Part shown: one piece after another, positions 44,163-55,592 of the stretch
Position numbering within the stretch: position 1 is the stretch's first letter
Layout: every line of letters starts with the position of its first letter
Source of the DNA: Tetraselmis striata
Lineage: Eukaryota > Chlorophyta > Chlorodendrophyceae > Chlorodendrales > Chlorodendraceae
Length of the DNA: 64,000 nt
Direction of reading: 5' to 3'
Assembly: GCA_006384855.1 (NCBI GenBank)
Contig: VCJN01002017.1
Span: 1-64,000, forward strand
Program-made: the position numbers and the translations under genes
The notes under the pieces: generated by a model
Seen by the model: the letters and a program-made list of their open reading frames with translations, nothing else
What the model was told of the DNA's origin: nothing
The model's database searches: none

Positions 44163-47059
44163 ATGTCATGCCCGGAATCGATGAAGCGGTCTCTGTGGTG
44201 CGTCGACGACTACGTCATCTTGAAGCGCCTCTACACGGTAAGTGCCAGCATACTTAAAATATCCACCCGAGCTCGTCCTGGTGGTCTTCACTACACCGTT
44301 CATCCCTGAGCCCAGTGCTGAGCATTTTATGGTATCCACCCTCTAGAGCGACAGCTCCCGAGTGTACAAGGCGCAGTGCAAGAATTCCGGCGAGATCATC
44401 GCCCTGAAGTGCTACATCAAGCAGAAGCTCCACCCCATCAACCACATCCAGGTCCAGCGCGAGATCAGGATCCACTCCTCCCTCGCCCACCCCAACATCA
44501 TCAACCTCTACGGGAGCTTTGAGGACGACAAGTACTACTTTCTGGTGCAGGAGTACGCGGAGGGGGTGCGCGCCCCACCACTCTGCTGCATATCCTGCGC
44601 AGCTCAGGAATATACAAACCGCCGGCATGCGGCGCCAGATGTCCAACTCACCGCGTGTGGCTGCGACAGGGCGACCTGTTCGACGAGATCCGCCGCCATG
44701 ACAGCTTCATGCCTGAGTCCACTGTACTGTCGCTGATGGTGCGCCCCATGCTGTCAGCGCTGGACTACATCCATGGAGAGGTGCGCGGCCGCACAATCAC
44801 CTCCTGCGGTCCCTGCTTTGCCGCCACTCTCAAGCACTCGAGTAATCTGGTTTACTGCAACGCTAGAAGGGTGGCAAATTTCAACACGGTTTGGCACCGC
44901 CGTTTGAGATTAATTGCCCCCTACGCGCTATTTCTATTTCTTTTTTTCTATTCTAATTGCCGCACTCGCATCCTAATAGACAGGTCTTGGCACTCCACAC
45001 GGGTCGCTCGCGGCACTGACACTGCGGCTGCCGTATGTGCACTGTACGCGCAGGGTGTTATCCACCGCGACCTCAAGCCAGAGAACGTTTTGCTCACCAA
45101 GGGCCTCACCCTGAAGATTGCGGACTTTGGCCTGGCCGTCAACCAGGAGGAGGAGCGCCCCGTGACGCGCGCCGGGACAACGCAGTACATGTCACCCGAG
45201 GTGCGGGCCGCGTGCGAGCCGCGGGGTCCAGCGCGGTTGGCTCCCCGCCTGGGGTGTACTGAGCGCGGGCGCTGATGCAGAGGCCACGCGCTGCGCCGCC
45301 GCGATCAGGTGCTGAAGAACCCCAGGAAGCGCAATCACGAGGATGGCAAGGACGACCCGACGCTCTACTATGACGAGAAGGTGCGGGAGGCGGCGGGTGT
45401 CGCTGGCAGGCGCGCGCAGCGGCTGGCGGCTGTGCGGGTGCGCATGTGGCTGAGGCATGCGCGTGCGTGTGCGGTGCGCAGGTGGACACGTGGGCGGTGG
45501 CTGTGATGGCGTACGAGATGCTGTATGGCTTCCCAGCCTTTGGCACAAACGAAGACCCGCACCTGCAGGCGAGGATCTTCAAAATGGAGGTCGACTTCCC
45601 CAAGGACCGCGTCCTCTCAGAGGGTGCCCCCCCCCCCCCCCCTTCTCCCATGCTGTTGTCCTCCCCTGCCGGCTGTACATGCATACATATATATGAACAC
45701 ACACATACTGCATATGCGTATATAACGTAGGATTAAATACGGCCCGCAGGGCCAAAAATAACGAATTGTTTCGCATTTTCGCTTCGTTTTGTGCTTCATT
45801 CTGATTCAATACTCCGTTTTGAAAGTTCTTTTCCCTCTTTGCCCGGGGAGGGGGGTGAGGAGTCGAAAACGTTATGTGTCCGTTGGTCGTTTGTTTTTGT
45901 ATGGTATGTAAGCACTGGCGCCACAAAGCCCTTGAAGGAGCCGGAGTACAAGTACCATGCTGGACCAGCAGGCGACCTATCGGAACGTTTATACTACGTC
46001 TGCCATCGATGGGAGTGTGCATGATCGACCGGCATCAGACGGGGCGGATTCCTATCGGCAAATGTTGCCATTTCTGCGCCAAGTATGCGTAGATAGGGAG
46101 TCATAGATAGGGAGTGCAGCAACACGGCGGCGGCAAGAGCGGCAGCAGCGGCATGGCGAAGCATGACATACAACACTCCAATAAACATCGTCCATTGATA
46201 CGATTCGAGTTGCAGGAGGCGCGCATCAACACATCCACTGCTGGATAGATAACGCGGCTGTATTTTTTGGTGTTTTTTCTGCTCTAGTTTGATGTCACCA
46301 TCTGAGGCACCGACACGCTTTTGCACCCGTTTCTGTGTGGGCGCAGCGTGCAAGGACTTTTTGCTCAAGAGCCTCTCCAAGGACCCCACCGGGCGCTGCA
46401 CTGCCTCGGACCTCATGTTCCACAGCTGGGTGCAGCAGCACCGGCTGGGCGAGCGGCGCACCTCGCTGGCGCAGCGGCCCGGACTCAAGTCCAGCATCAA
46501 GTCAGGGGCCAGCAGCCCCACCCGCCACTCAGTGGAGATCTGCGAGGAGCAGCCGCGGGCGCAAGAGGCGCAGACCGGCAAGGAGACCGCGCTGCCGCGC
46601 ACAAGGAATACCTCTGGATCCCATGGCCTCCAGCGGCGCACCACGGCGCCCAACCTGGAGGCGCTGCTGGCCAGGACCGGCAGCTCCACGCCCAAAGCGT
46701 CGCACTCGGCCGACCGATCCGCGGATCGCCTGCAGGACAGCTTTGCGACGGCAGCGACTGCCCCCCTGGTGAAAAGGCTCACGCACTCAAGGCCGTCCTT
46801 TGAGGTCCGCTGCGGCAGGAAGCCCTCAAACCTCCAGGTCCCGGAACTCCCCGACATCTCGCCCCCGTCCACGCCGCCCTCAATCAGGGTGGCGCGCTCC
46901 AGCGTGCCCGCCAGCCCCCTGTCCGCCGGGACGTCTCTCCCCATCCGGCGCAGCTATGAAGCGGGGCTGGGCTCCCCAAAGCCCCCCTCCAGCCGGAGTA
47001 GCTTGGACAGCCCCTCCAGCCTGCGCAAGCCCTACAGCCGCGGCTTTCTGCACCAGTGA
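44163..47059 (+). CDS. Aurora-like serine/threonine protein kinase, seven exons
   Basis: Exons 44,163-44,237; 44,347-44,565; 44,670-44,780; 45,054-45,200; 45,309-45,380; 45,482-45,623; 46,347-47,059 join in phase to 492 residues ending in TGA. The kinase domain (about 10-285) has ATP-binding Lys46, helix-C Glu64, HRD Asp141, DFG Asp159, the activation loop [16 protein letters not shown] (163-184) and [12 protein letters not shown]. The glycine loop is SDSSRVYKA, which lacks the usual glycines, as I recall for the algal/plant aurora-like clade that includes Chlamydomonas CALK. A Ser/Pro/Arg-rich tail of about 200 residues probably carries regulatory sites. It is the only clear host gene here; CALK-type kinases act in cell cycle and flagellar control. 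The start is ATG 44,163 or 44,181; an upstream exon cannot be excluded. Intron 6 opens with a 17-base C run. Confidence 0.85.
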
Positions 47060-47597
47060 GGCCCAGGCCATCCCCCTACGTGGCAGACACCGCGCTGTCG
47101 ACCCAATGCGCCTTGAGTCCTCCATTGAAGGGCGGAGAAAATTGGCTCACCGCCGCATGCGCTGGTGCCTTAAACCCTAATCTGGAGCAGCCCCTGGCTA
47201 GCACGCCCTGTAGCAAGTGACTACATCGGACATCGCAGCAGATGTGATTCCTGATGCTGTAGGTAGCGCGCCGCTGCATGTCGCGACGATGACACTGTGG
47301 ATCACACCACATTCCTCGTGTACACCTGAATACGTATGTAACTTGGTAACTATAGTACTGCGCTGCTGCAAATCTGCTCTGTACGTCTCCCCTTAATTTA
47401 TTAGGGTATGAGAATCTTTTGCTACATAGAAAGTTCGCCCCGGGACATCGGCCAAAGCTGCCCCAGCACTTGACCTCGTGCGCCAGCTGCAGTCGTAGGT
47501 CTGGCATAGCCAATAGACCATTGCCTCATTCGAACCCCGAAGGGCTAATGCATCAACCGGGTAAACCCGGGACACGCCGGGCCGATATTGCCGAAAT
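47060..47597. other. 3' flank of the kinase and tail of a tRNA-related repeat
   Basis: Likely 3' untranslated region with TGTAA at 47,336. Left of the tRNA-like sequence, a second B-box-like motif (GGTTCGAAT on the minus strand near 47,528-47,536) suggests a repeat body belonging to it. Confidence 0.4.
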
Positions 47598-47668
47598 ACA
47601 TCAGCCAGGAATCGAACCCGGGTCTCTCGCATACGAGACGACCGCTCTACCGAGCGGACAAGGGATGT
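47598..47668 (-). tRNA. tRNA-Thr(CGU)-like sequence, possibly a SINE head
   Basis: On the minus strand there is a B box and T arm (CCGGG-TTCGATT-CCTGG), a D-arm-like CCGCTCGGTAGAGCGG with a short loop, and an anticodon arm TCGT-CTCGTAT-GCGA reading CGU. The acceptor stem pairs in only five of seven positions (ACATCCC against CTGATGT) and the D loop is short. A functional tRNA is therefore less likely than a tRNA pseudogene or the promoter head of a tRNA-derived SINE extending left. Confidence 0.45.
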
Positions 47669-48600
47669 ACCTTTCGCTACATGTCTGCAGATATTGGCAT
47701 GAACGAAACGATGTCCGGTGTTATTAGTAGGCTGCCAATCCTCAGGTGTTGGCCTATTGATAATGGTCCTGCGTCCTCCTTTACCCCATGTCTGCAAAGG
47801 GGATGTGCACGAGCCTCCCAGCCACAAATCGGATCCCAGCCAACCTCCGATCGTCTTCGTCGTAGTCGCCGCACCGACGCGCCACAGGGCGAGATCCGGG
47901 CCCCCATGTCTGACCAGTCTACTCCGTTTTTCATCCGCGGCCCGGTGCCGGCACAGATGCAGGTAGCAGCGCCCACTGCCCCACTCCAGTGCGCGACACC
48001 TATCCGGGGCGCGAGCGCCCGGCCTCCGGGGCACTTGCACATTCCCCAATACGCTAGCATATGATTGTGGTCTGGGAGGTACCGGATATTGTCGCTCACC
48101 AGGAGTTTGTGCATGGATGTGTCCCTGACGACGCTGTGTCCCGCCTGGTATAAGTTGCCCGCAGGCGGGCGGGGGGGGGGGGGGGGGGGGGGGCCTAAGT
48201 GTTGGGTAAGTGATATTGAGCGTTAACTCGAGCAGCTAACAAAGACATTGACCCACATAAGCAGCCAATCCCCTTCGCCATGCGACATCGTTTACCACTT
48301 CGCAAAAACCCACCACACACCTCCAAGGGGTCCATTGGAAATACTTTGAGGCCCGAGGTCCGAACACAGGCCTTGCTGAAGGTGCCAATAAGTTGCATGG
48401 TTAACGGAAGTACTACCCCCAGACACGGTTGTGTTTTCAGAGATATTTATGGTCATATTGGTAATATAGAGGTTTGATTACACCGGGCTATTCTGTCACC
48501 GGTACTGATAAAGTTAAGATTCTAGTTTGAATGCTAGCTACCAGTACCTGTACTCGCAGTACACGTACCGCTTGGACTTCCGGATGTCCAGCGGCGCTAG
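47669..48600. other. Gene-free stretch
   Basis: No supported gene. A G run of about 24 bases lies at 48,170-48,193. Confidence 0.4.
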
Positions 48601-48793
48601 CGACAGCATGCGACAGCCCTGCTACATGACGCACCCGCACCACGAGGGGAGTCCACCTTCTGCCTCTGCGCCAGCTTACCAGCTAGCGCAACGGCGTCGC
48701 ACCTCTCGTAGGTGTGCAAGGTGTGAATATCTCTATGAGTGGACGGTCTCGACGACTAGTCTTCCACCACGCACGACACTTGCGCACGCTACG

Positions 48794-49795
48794 ATGGCAG
48801 GCGGCAAGAAGGCGGCAGACCCTACGAAGGCAACGCCAGCCGACAGTTTGGCCGAAACGCCCGCGGAGCCGACAGAGACGACACGGGACACGACAACGCT
48901 TGCGTTACTGCAAGCGATGGCGTTGAAGGTGGACGCTTTATCGACCCGCTTGGACGAACAGGACAACAACAAGCACAAGGAGCAGCGCGACATTCCCTCG
49001 GACGACGACGAAGTCGGCGAGGGTGGCAAGGAGCCGGAGCACGACGCCCGGACAGCCGCTGCTGCGGGGGGCGCGCGCGACGCCGCGGCCGTGTTCATCG
49101 ACCCTCGGGATTGGGAAGACCTCTTGCCCTGGGCGTACCAAGACTGCCCCCCCCCCCCCCCCTCGTCGGGCGCCACACGCCCGAGCCTCTGGCGGCCCCG
49201 TAACGACGAGGCCGACCGCTACTTCACTGAGGCCAACAAGACTGCGTCGCGCGACGAGTACCGCCACCTGCTGTGCTATGGCGTCTACCGCGCCGCCGCT
49301 AACGCGGCGGCTAAGACAGCTCTGGCTACGCTTCGCGCGCCCGATACCCTCACCCAAGACCGCGTCGACGCCCTCGACCTACTCGACGCCGCGCATCGCA
49401 CGCTTGAAGCAGTGGGCGACGCGGAAGAGGCCAGGCTCACCTACCTTCGACGCTTCAAGGCCAAGAAGGCCCTCACCCCCGAGGAGCAAGTCGCCGAGCG
49501 ACTCATCTACTCCCGAGTCTTCGACACCGCCGAGCATGAGCGCTGCGCCAACGTCGTCGACGGCCTCCTGGCAGCGCTTGAGGACAAGCGCCTCGAGGTC
49601 GGCCTCGCGGCTGCGGCCAAGGCACATGCATCAGCGACCTTCAAGAGGCAAGCAGCGGAGCGCGACACCGACAGCAACAAGGCGCAGAAGGAAAAGGACA
49701 AGGCGGCGCGCGAGAGGCGGGAGCAGCAGCGCCGCGAGGCGGACGCCAAGAACCGCGACAAGAACGGCGGCAAGGACCAGCGACACGACACGTGA
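48794..49795 (+). CDS. Gag-like protein of the truncated PAT-like element
   Basis: ATG 48,794 opens 333 residues ending in TGA. It has an N-terminal coiled coil (LQAMALKVDALSTRLDEQ), a conserved core RDEYRHLLCYGVYRAAANAA...LTYLRRFKAKKALTPEEQVAERL, and a very basic, Lys/Arg/Glu-rich tail. A C run at 49,147-49,161 is read as proline. No CCHC knuckle, unlike the intact PAT element. It probably binds element RNA. Confidence 0.6.
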   Translation: MAGGKKAADPTKATPADSLAETPAEPTETTRDTTTLALLQAMALKVDALSTRLDEQDNNKHKEQRDIPSDDDEVGEGGKEPEHDARTAAAAGGARDAAAVFIDPRDWEDLLPWAYQDCPPPPPSSGATRPSLWRPRNDEADRYFTEANKTASRDEYRHLLCYGVYRAAANAAAKTALATLRAPDTLTQDRVDALDLLDAAHRTLEAVGDAEEARLTYLRRFKAKKALTPEEQVAERLIYSRVFDTAEHERCANVVDGLLAALEDKRLEVGLAAAAKAHASATFKRQAAERDTDSNKAQKEKDKAARERREQQRREADAKNRDKNGGKDQRHDT

Positions 49796-49845
49796 CTGAC
49801 GGTGTGGCGCGCCGCGCCGACAGCTGTCGCCCCGACTCCGACTAA

Positions 49846-51660
49846 TTGCGTCACCGCGTAAGGCGGAGTTGGCGGCACTGGCGAGACATCGGCGCGAGCG
49901 CGCAAGTGACGAGCATAATACGGGATGGCGTACGCGTGCCTTTCCGCTACAACCGGCCACCCCCAAGGTTCAACCAAGGCGTCTCGTTCAACGACGCAAC
50001 CCCTGCCCAACTCAAGTTCCTCACCGCCGAACTAAGACGCTTTACGGCGGCCGGCGCGTGGGAGAAGTCGTCGTGCGCATGGTGGGTGTCCCGGGCGTTC
50101 TTCGTTCCGAAGCCCGGCGACAAGCAGTGGCGTTTCATCATCGACCTCCATGTGCTCAACACCTTCTGCGCGCGCAAGCGACTACGGATGGAGACACTCA
50201 TGGGCGTCCGACACTTGACCACGAAAGGGGACTACATGTTGTCGTTCGACCTGCAAGACGGCTTCTATGCCCTCGGCATCGCGCCCTCCGACCGCGACTA
50301 CTTCACGGTCAACATCCGCGGGACCCTCTACCGGCTGTGCGGCCTTCCCATGGGTTGGTCGCTCAGCCCTTACTACTTCACGACGTTCACGATGACGTTC
50401 GTCAAGCACCTACGCTCTCCGGCTACCCTCGCTGCGCTTGGCAATGTCCCACGGTCGCGTCGCTGGCTGCGCCGCAAGCGGTGGAGGGGAGCGCGCATCT
50501 TATTTACCATACGTCGACGATTTCTTGTTGTTCGCCTCGTCGGAGCCGGAGGCGCTGGAGCTCCGCCAGCGCTTCGCCAACTTGCTGGACAGCCTAGGCC
50601 TGCAGCGCAACCCCGCCAAAGGGCTATGGGAGCCGGTCCAGTACGGCCAGCACCTGGGGGTGGACATCGACACAGCCACGGGATATGTTTATGCCCCGGT
50701 GGAAAAACTGCAGCGGCTCGTGCGCCAAGCCAAGCAATTGCTGCAGCGCGCGGCCCGCGACGCCCGTTGGCTACCCGGGCGGGAGCTGCAGTCGCTCGCT
50801 GGGCGGGCTAAATACCTTTTCTTGGCAATCACGGCAGCGCGCTTCTACTTGCGGGAGCTCCACGACGTGGTGGGCTCCAAGTGGGGCGGCCGAGTGCGCA
50901 TGACACACCAGCTGCGGCGCGACCTGCAGTGGTGGACCGCCGTGCCGTATCCACCGCCCTGTGGAGACGGCCTACATGCACTGCGACAGCTCCGGCGACG
51001 GTTGGGGTGCGGTGCTGAATGGCAGGCTGGAGGCGCGGGGGTTCTGGGGGCAGCCGACGAGCGCCAGCACATCACTTGGAAAGAACTGAAGGCCGTCCGG
51101 CTGGCAGTGGAGTCTTTCCTGCCGCACCTCGCCGGTCGCCGCGTGTTGCTGCGCGAGGACAACCAGGCGGTGTGCAGCGTCCTTGCTGGCCTCACCTCCC
51201 GGTCTCCGGCGATGATGGCGGAACTACGCAAGCTATGGTACCTGCTTGACAACAACGGCGTACACATCAGAGCCCGCTACATCCGGTCCGCCGCGAACGT
51301 CCGGGCGGATCGATTGAGCCGACACCTCGACAGCGACGACTGGCAACTGGACCCTGTCATGTTCGCAGAGTTGGAGGCAATGTGGGGTGCGCACTCCGTC
51401 TATCGGTTCGCATCAGCCATGAACGCGATGCTACCACCTACACCGCTGCGTGGTTGGACCCCGGCTGCGAGGCGGTGGACTCCCTGCACCTGTCCGATGC
51501 GGAGTGGCGTCGCGAGAACGACTACTGCAACCCCCCTTGACCGCTTCTGCCGGACCTGGTGTAGAAGCTGCGCCAGAGCGGCGCGGCCGCTACCGTCGTG
51601 GCCCCTCGCTGGGAGGGCAAGGTGTGGCACCAGGCACTTACCGAGATGGCGGTGGCGGAG
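49846..51660 (+). pseudogene. Reverse transcriptase-RNase H of the truncated PAT-like element (fossil)
   Basis: Recognised by WRFIIDLHVLNTF, SFDLQDGFYALGI, GLPMGWSLSPYYF and the YVDD box region, then thumb and RNase H patterns ITWKELKAVRLAVESF, LREDNQAVCSVLAG and ANVRADRLSRHLDSDDWQLDP. Same family as the minus-strand copy. Broken. Confidence 0.65.
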
Positions 51661-51670
51661 CGCGTGGTAC

Positions 51671-51691
51671 GGGTTTTAGGGTTTTAGGGTT
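51671..51691 (+). repeat. Interstitial telomere-type repeat (TTTTAGGG)
   Basis: GGG followed by two TTTTAGGG units and a partial third. TTTTAGGG is the Chlamydomonas telomere unit. It lies exactly where similarity to the related DIRS element ends. Confidence 0.7.
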
Positions 51692-53795
51692 ACTACCTAT
51701 GGCATCACAAATTCACGATCCCAACAGTGAGAGCTGGATGAGGCGCGCGCCATCGAGGCAGTGAGGGTATGTAGCTTGTGAGGGCGGGGCTGCCTAACAA
51801 CGGTGATGAGGAGCATGGATCGGCGCTAGAGTGATACCTTGCTGAGGAGGAGCAGGATCAGCTAGCCGCCTTTGAGAGTGATGTTGAGGACGCGTCTACC
51901 AACAATCGCTTCGCCATTTGATGTGATAGAATTCAACCACTACCCGCCGCTTTGCCATTTGATGTGATATAATGCATAGCACGGTTGGCCATGAGGCCGG
52001 GTTTGCAAGGGTGTTGACATCACAACCCGCAATATTGGTTTTTTCTACAATCTGCAGCAGCTCACACCGGTGTTCCCATGCTTGCATTGCAGAACTCATA
52101 GCGGCCCAACCGCTCAGTATGAACAGCTCAATTTCGGCCCTAAATCCGGCGGAATCCCGTTCTGTTGCGCCGGAACTAAATAGTTCCGGCGGAATTCCGT
52201 GGTTCAGTTCCGCCGGAACTAAATACTTCCGGTGGAACTGAACCACGACATTCCGCGGAATTCCGTTCCCCGCCCGAGACGGGACTCCTCCATTTGGAGT
52301 ACCGCCCAACCCTAGTCACAACAACGTTAAACGATGCCGGTTACCTCCACGGTCGCTCCGACGGGTCCGCGGAGTAGTCCTCCTCTTCGGCGCCGGTTTT
52401 ACGCAGGAAGTCGACAACTCCGTTGTAGGTGGCGGAGGCCCGAGGCCTTGGTAACGCCGCGCCCACCAAATCGGCATACACTCCTGCTTCAATTGCGAGA
52501 GGTTACCGCTATCACATAGGCATGGTGTGCGCGCATAGCGGCTCCGGCACCGGGTCAAGGGCACAAAGCCCCGCCTGAGACTTAGCCCCCCCCCCCCCCC
52601 CCCCCCCACTCATCCCCGCCCCTGGGCGCCCGCCTTTGCCGCCGAAACCGGCGGGTGGTTTTATAAATGTCACTATAGCCGTTAGACCGCAACGAAATCA
52701 CCAAGTGATCGGAGCAACCACAGACACCCAAGAGGCTCTCATCACCAACCCGATGGGGTAACATCACCAACCCGATGGGGAGACGATGAGCGCGGCGCGA
52801 CGATGACCCGCGGGGGGGGGGGGGGGGGGGGGGGGGGCATCGCGGAATATCAACCTTGCTCGTTTAGCGCAGACGAGTGCTGGCACTAGCATGTTGGCCG
52901 GCATATTGGCAAAAGTTCCGCGACAGATCGCTACCGTATGTAGCGAGCTGGAAACATGGCATGGGACCTGGTGGTGACTGTTCTGAGTAGCCCCCCGCCG
53001 GGGAGAGCATGGCTGACGGGCGGAGGGGCAGTCCGTACATATAGACCTCGCGGTACCTGTCGTAAAGTAACCGGATGAACTGGGACCGCTAGTAAGGCGT
53101 GTTACAGAGTATACATAATATGTTTTTTATTTTACATTTGCATCGAATTCATGCTTTCCGTACGGGAACATTGCATGGTAGCTACCACTAGGACATATGA
53201 TATAGTCGGGGTAGGTTAACCTATGAACCGAATCAGTGCATAACATTTCCAAGTTTTTAGTGTCGGGAGGGGGGGGGGTAGTAGCTGACTACCTACATAC
53301 TAACGGCTGAACTTATGCGGGTCCGGTTCAAGTATTAAACCCTTTGTTAGGGTCAGAAGGGTGCTTACGACATGGATTGCCGGTGAAACAATGTGTTTGA
53401 AAATGGCGCCATGCCCTTTAGAGGGGTTGGGGTCTGCGGGCCTTAAAACACGGATTTTTTCACGCCGATATTTAACCAACACTGAATATTGTCAGGGGTG
53501 ATACCGCGCCTGGTAGCTGACATTCCACTGCCGCGCATGCGGCGGCATCAAGCAACAACGGCCTTTGAGCAAGCCGCATACGCTGGTAAAAGATCTAGCG
53601 CCCTACTCTAGTCTGCCAACATGCTTATACTATACTACGGCAAGTGTGTGCGGTCGGTCGCAATAATGGCGTGTGGAACACGCGCGTTCCGCCAGCCGCA
53701 ACGATAGATCTCGTCTTTCTACCCACCGTTCATCGTCGGCCGCTTTCACCGCCTGCGGTCAAGGCGCACCCGCCATAGGTTCGCCAAGCACTTAC
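51692..53795. other. Gene-free stretch with hairpins and homopolymers
   Basis: No supported gene. Contains a direct repeat GCTTCGCCATTTGATGTGATA-style pair (near 51,907 and 51,948), a 20-bp-stem hairpin (52,199-52,246), a C run (about 52,587-52,607), a duplicated CATCACCAACCCGATGGGG (52,740 and 52,761) and a 26-base G run (52,812-52,837). Confidence 0.45.
52199..52246. repeat. Long hairpin, 20-bp stem
   Basis: GTGGTTCAGTTCCGCCGGAA pairs with TTCCGGTGGAACTGAACCAC with one G-T type mismatch, loop CTAAATAC. Just to the left a smaller hairpin GCCGGAACTA/TAGTTCCGGC repeats part of it. Confidence 0.7.
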
Positions 53796-54256
53796 ACTGT
53801 GAGAATGAGATGTGACATACGGGTGACGAAGCACTACTACCAGCGACTATTATTTATCCGTGAAGGCTGTTGCTGGTGGCGGCACGTCCATCCAGTTACG
53901 TGCGAGTACATCCGGCGTTATTGCCGGCGGGCGATAAATCTTTTTTGTAATCATTGTGGTAGTCGTACTAGCGCGGTGACGTGTTACATGGCACTGACGT
54001 ATAAGGTACGAGGTTGTCCGTGTAGTACCGGGTAGTACGCGATATATTTATTAAGCCGGTACCGGGTATGTAGTACGAACCGGGGCGCGATGACGAGTCG
54101 TCCTGTGGATAACTACGACTATTAGTACATGGGAGCGCAAATCGCAGCCGTACGTATTTGGTAACACTGGGGAATTTTGTGTACATTCTAGCTAGTACTG
54201 CTGAACGGGCCTGCCAGCCGTCCGATCAAAGGTCATCAGATGGGCGGTTTGGCTGC

Positions 54257-54288
<32 letters not shown>

Positions 54289-54445
54289 GCAGGTAGCGGT
54301 TTGCCGAAGAATGATTGAATTACAATATTCGCGACAGCTGCCATCGGGGAATGTGGCCGCCCCCCCCCCCCCCCCCCCCCCCGCCGCCCGCCGCACCCGC
54401 CGGGGGGGTGCGGGGGGGGGGGGGGGGGGGGGGCGCGGAGGGGGG

Positions 54446-55592
54446 CTACTGCTTCTTCTTGCGTGCCCGGGGGACCCGCCGCTTCGACGACCTCGCTGCC
54501 TCCGCCTCCGACTCCGACTCCGACTCCGACTCCGCCTCCGACTCCGCGACCGTCAGTTTCTCACCTCGGCGCTTCGTCACTGGCCTCTTCCGCTTCTTGT
54601 CGGCGTCCGACTGCTTCTTGTCGGCGGCGTTCATCCAGCACAGCTCCGTCTCAGTTAGGGGTGGGCGGGGCAGCGGCGCGTCCGGAGGGAGAACGGCGGC
54701 CGTCAATGTCTTCACCACCCCGGGAGGTTGTGCCGTCGACGACGCCGCCATGAGCTTCCTTGCCTTGGCGTCGGGACGCCCCCTGTGCCCTGACGCCCAC
54801 AAGAAGCCACAATCGTTTCGCCTCCAAGCGGCTGAGGCTGCGGCCTCCTCGGCCACAACGAGTTGCGCCGCTGGCATTGTGGAAGCTTTGGCGTTAAGGT
54901 GGGCATGTTAAGCTTACGGCGCTCCCGGACGAACCTGCGCGCGGCACAAGTTAGCCACGAGTGTGGGTGCGTGCTTATGTGGAGGGTGGAGTGCTTTGTA
55001 GCGTGCCCACCTTGTCACGCGTTTCCTCATGTCTTTCTCGTCCTCCTCGATGCCGGCGGCGCGGACACGCGAGACAACAAGGCCCGCCGCCCACTCAGGG
55101 GCAACAACCTCGCCCAACGCACCTTGCACCGGCAAGTACACGTCGTCATCATCTCGTGGCCATACGGCCTGGATCTCTGCACGCATGACAGTGTGGTGTC
55201 GGTGCTGGCGCGCGACCTTGTTGAGGAGGACGAGGCAGCCCCAGCAGCGCTGGAGGGGTCCGTGATGCCGGTGCGATCTGCGGGCGTGATATAGAAGGCC
55301 AGCACCCCCTCCAGCAGCGTGTACTGCGCGGCCTCGAGTTGTTGTCGCAGCGCTCCTCCCCGCCGGATTGGTTCCTGAGCCGGGCTGCAAACTCCTGCAG
55401 AGGTGCGCCTCAGGAACCCTTCCTGGCGTCGTCTTCTGAGGGGTAGACCCGCAAATCGGCTGGTTGCGACTTTGCCGCGCGGGCAACCATGCTCTCCACG
55501 GACTGCGCCGCGAACACCAGGCATAAGGGCACCTATGCACGGGTTTTCTTTGTGATGACGATGGCTTTTGCCCGGGAGACGAGGTCTGCCAT
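54446..55592 (-). pseudogene. CACTA-associated basic protein gene (broken)
   Basis: ATG at 55,592 starts MADLVSRAKAIVITKKTRA. A TAG (55,533-55,535) follows, and the same frame goes on coherently with VPLCLVFAAQSVESMVARAAKSQPADLRVYPSEDDARKGS to a TGA. Beyond it, in shifting frames, are APLQEFAARLRNQ, LRQQLEAAQYTLLEGVLAFYITPADRTGITDPSS, EIQAVWPRDDDDVYLPVQGALGEVVAPEWAAGLVVSRVRAAG, and the C-terminal part MPAAQLVVAEEAAASAAW...KKRKRP...RVPRARKKKQ ending in TAG. The tail is shared with copy A (1-198). The N-terminal part resembles no family I know. Transcribed away from the protease gene, start to start with about 450 bases between them, so a shared promoter region is likely. Confidence 0.45.

Larger units (their letters stand above)
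48610..51670 (+). mobile_element. DIRS/PAT-like retrotransposon, truncated, related to the 21.7-28.0 kb copy
   Basis: The left part has a piece of the A repeat (about 48,645-48,700, CCACCTTCTGCCT-TGCGC-AGCTT) in opposite orientation to the copy at 27.85 kb. Then come gag (48,794-49,795) and the reverse transcriptase-RNase H region (about 49,850-51,660). The tyrosine recombinase, B repeats and second A repeat are absent. The element stops at a short telomere-like repeat (51,671). It is better preserved than the minus-strand relative but broken, with at least one frame interruption and loss of the 3' part. Confidence 0.7.

Noticed and set aside
52000-53795. CRISPR-like array from the short duplicated motifs near 51.9 and 52.75 kb
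   Set aside because: Each motif occurs only twice, spacing is irregular, and the genome is eukaryotic.
54158-54911. Plus-strand frames over 54.2-54.9 kb with Pro, Gly and Ser-Asp repeats
   Set aside because: They mirror the homopolymers and the AESEAES repeat of the minus-strand gene, whose tail is conserved in copy A.
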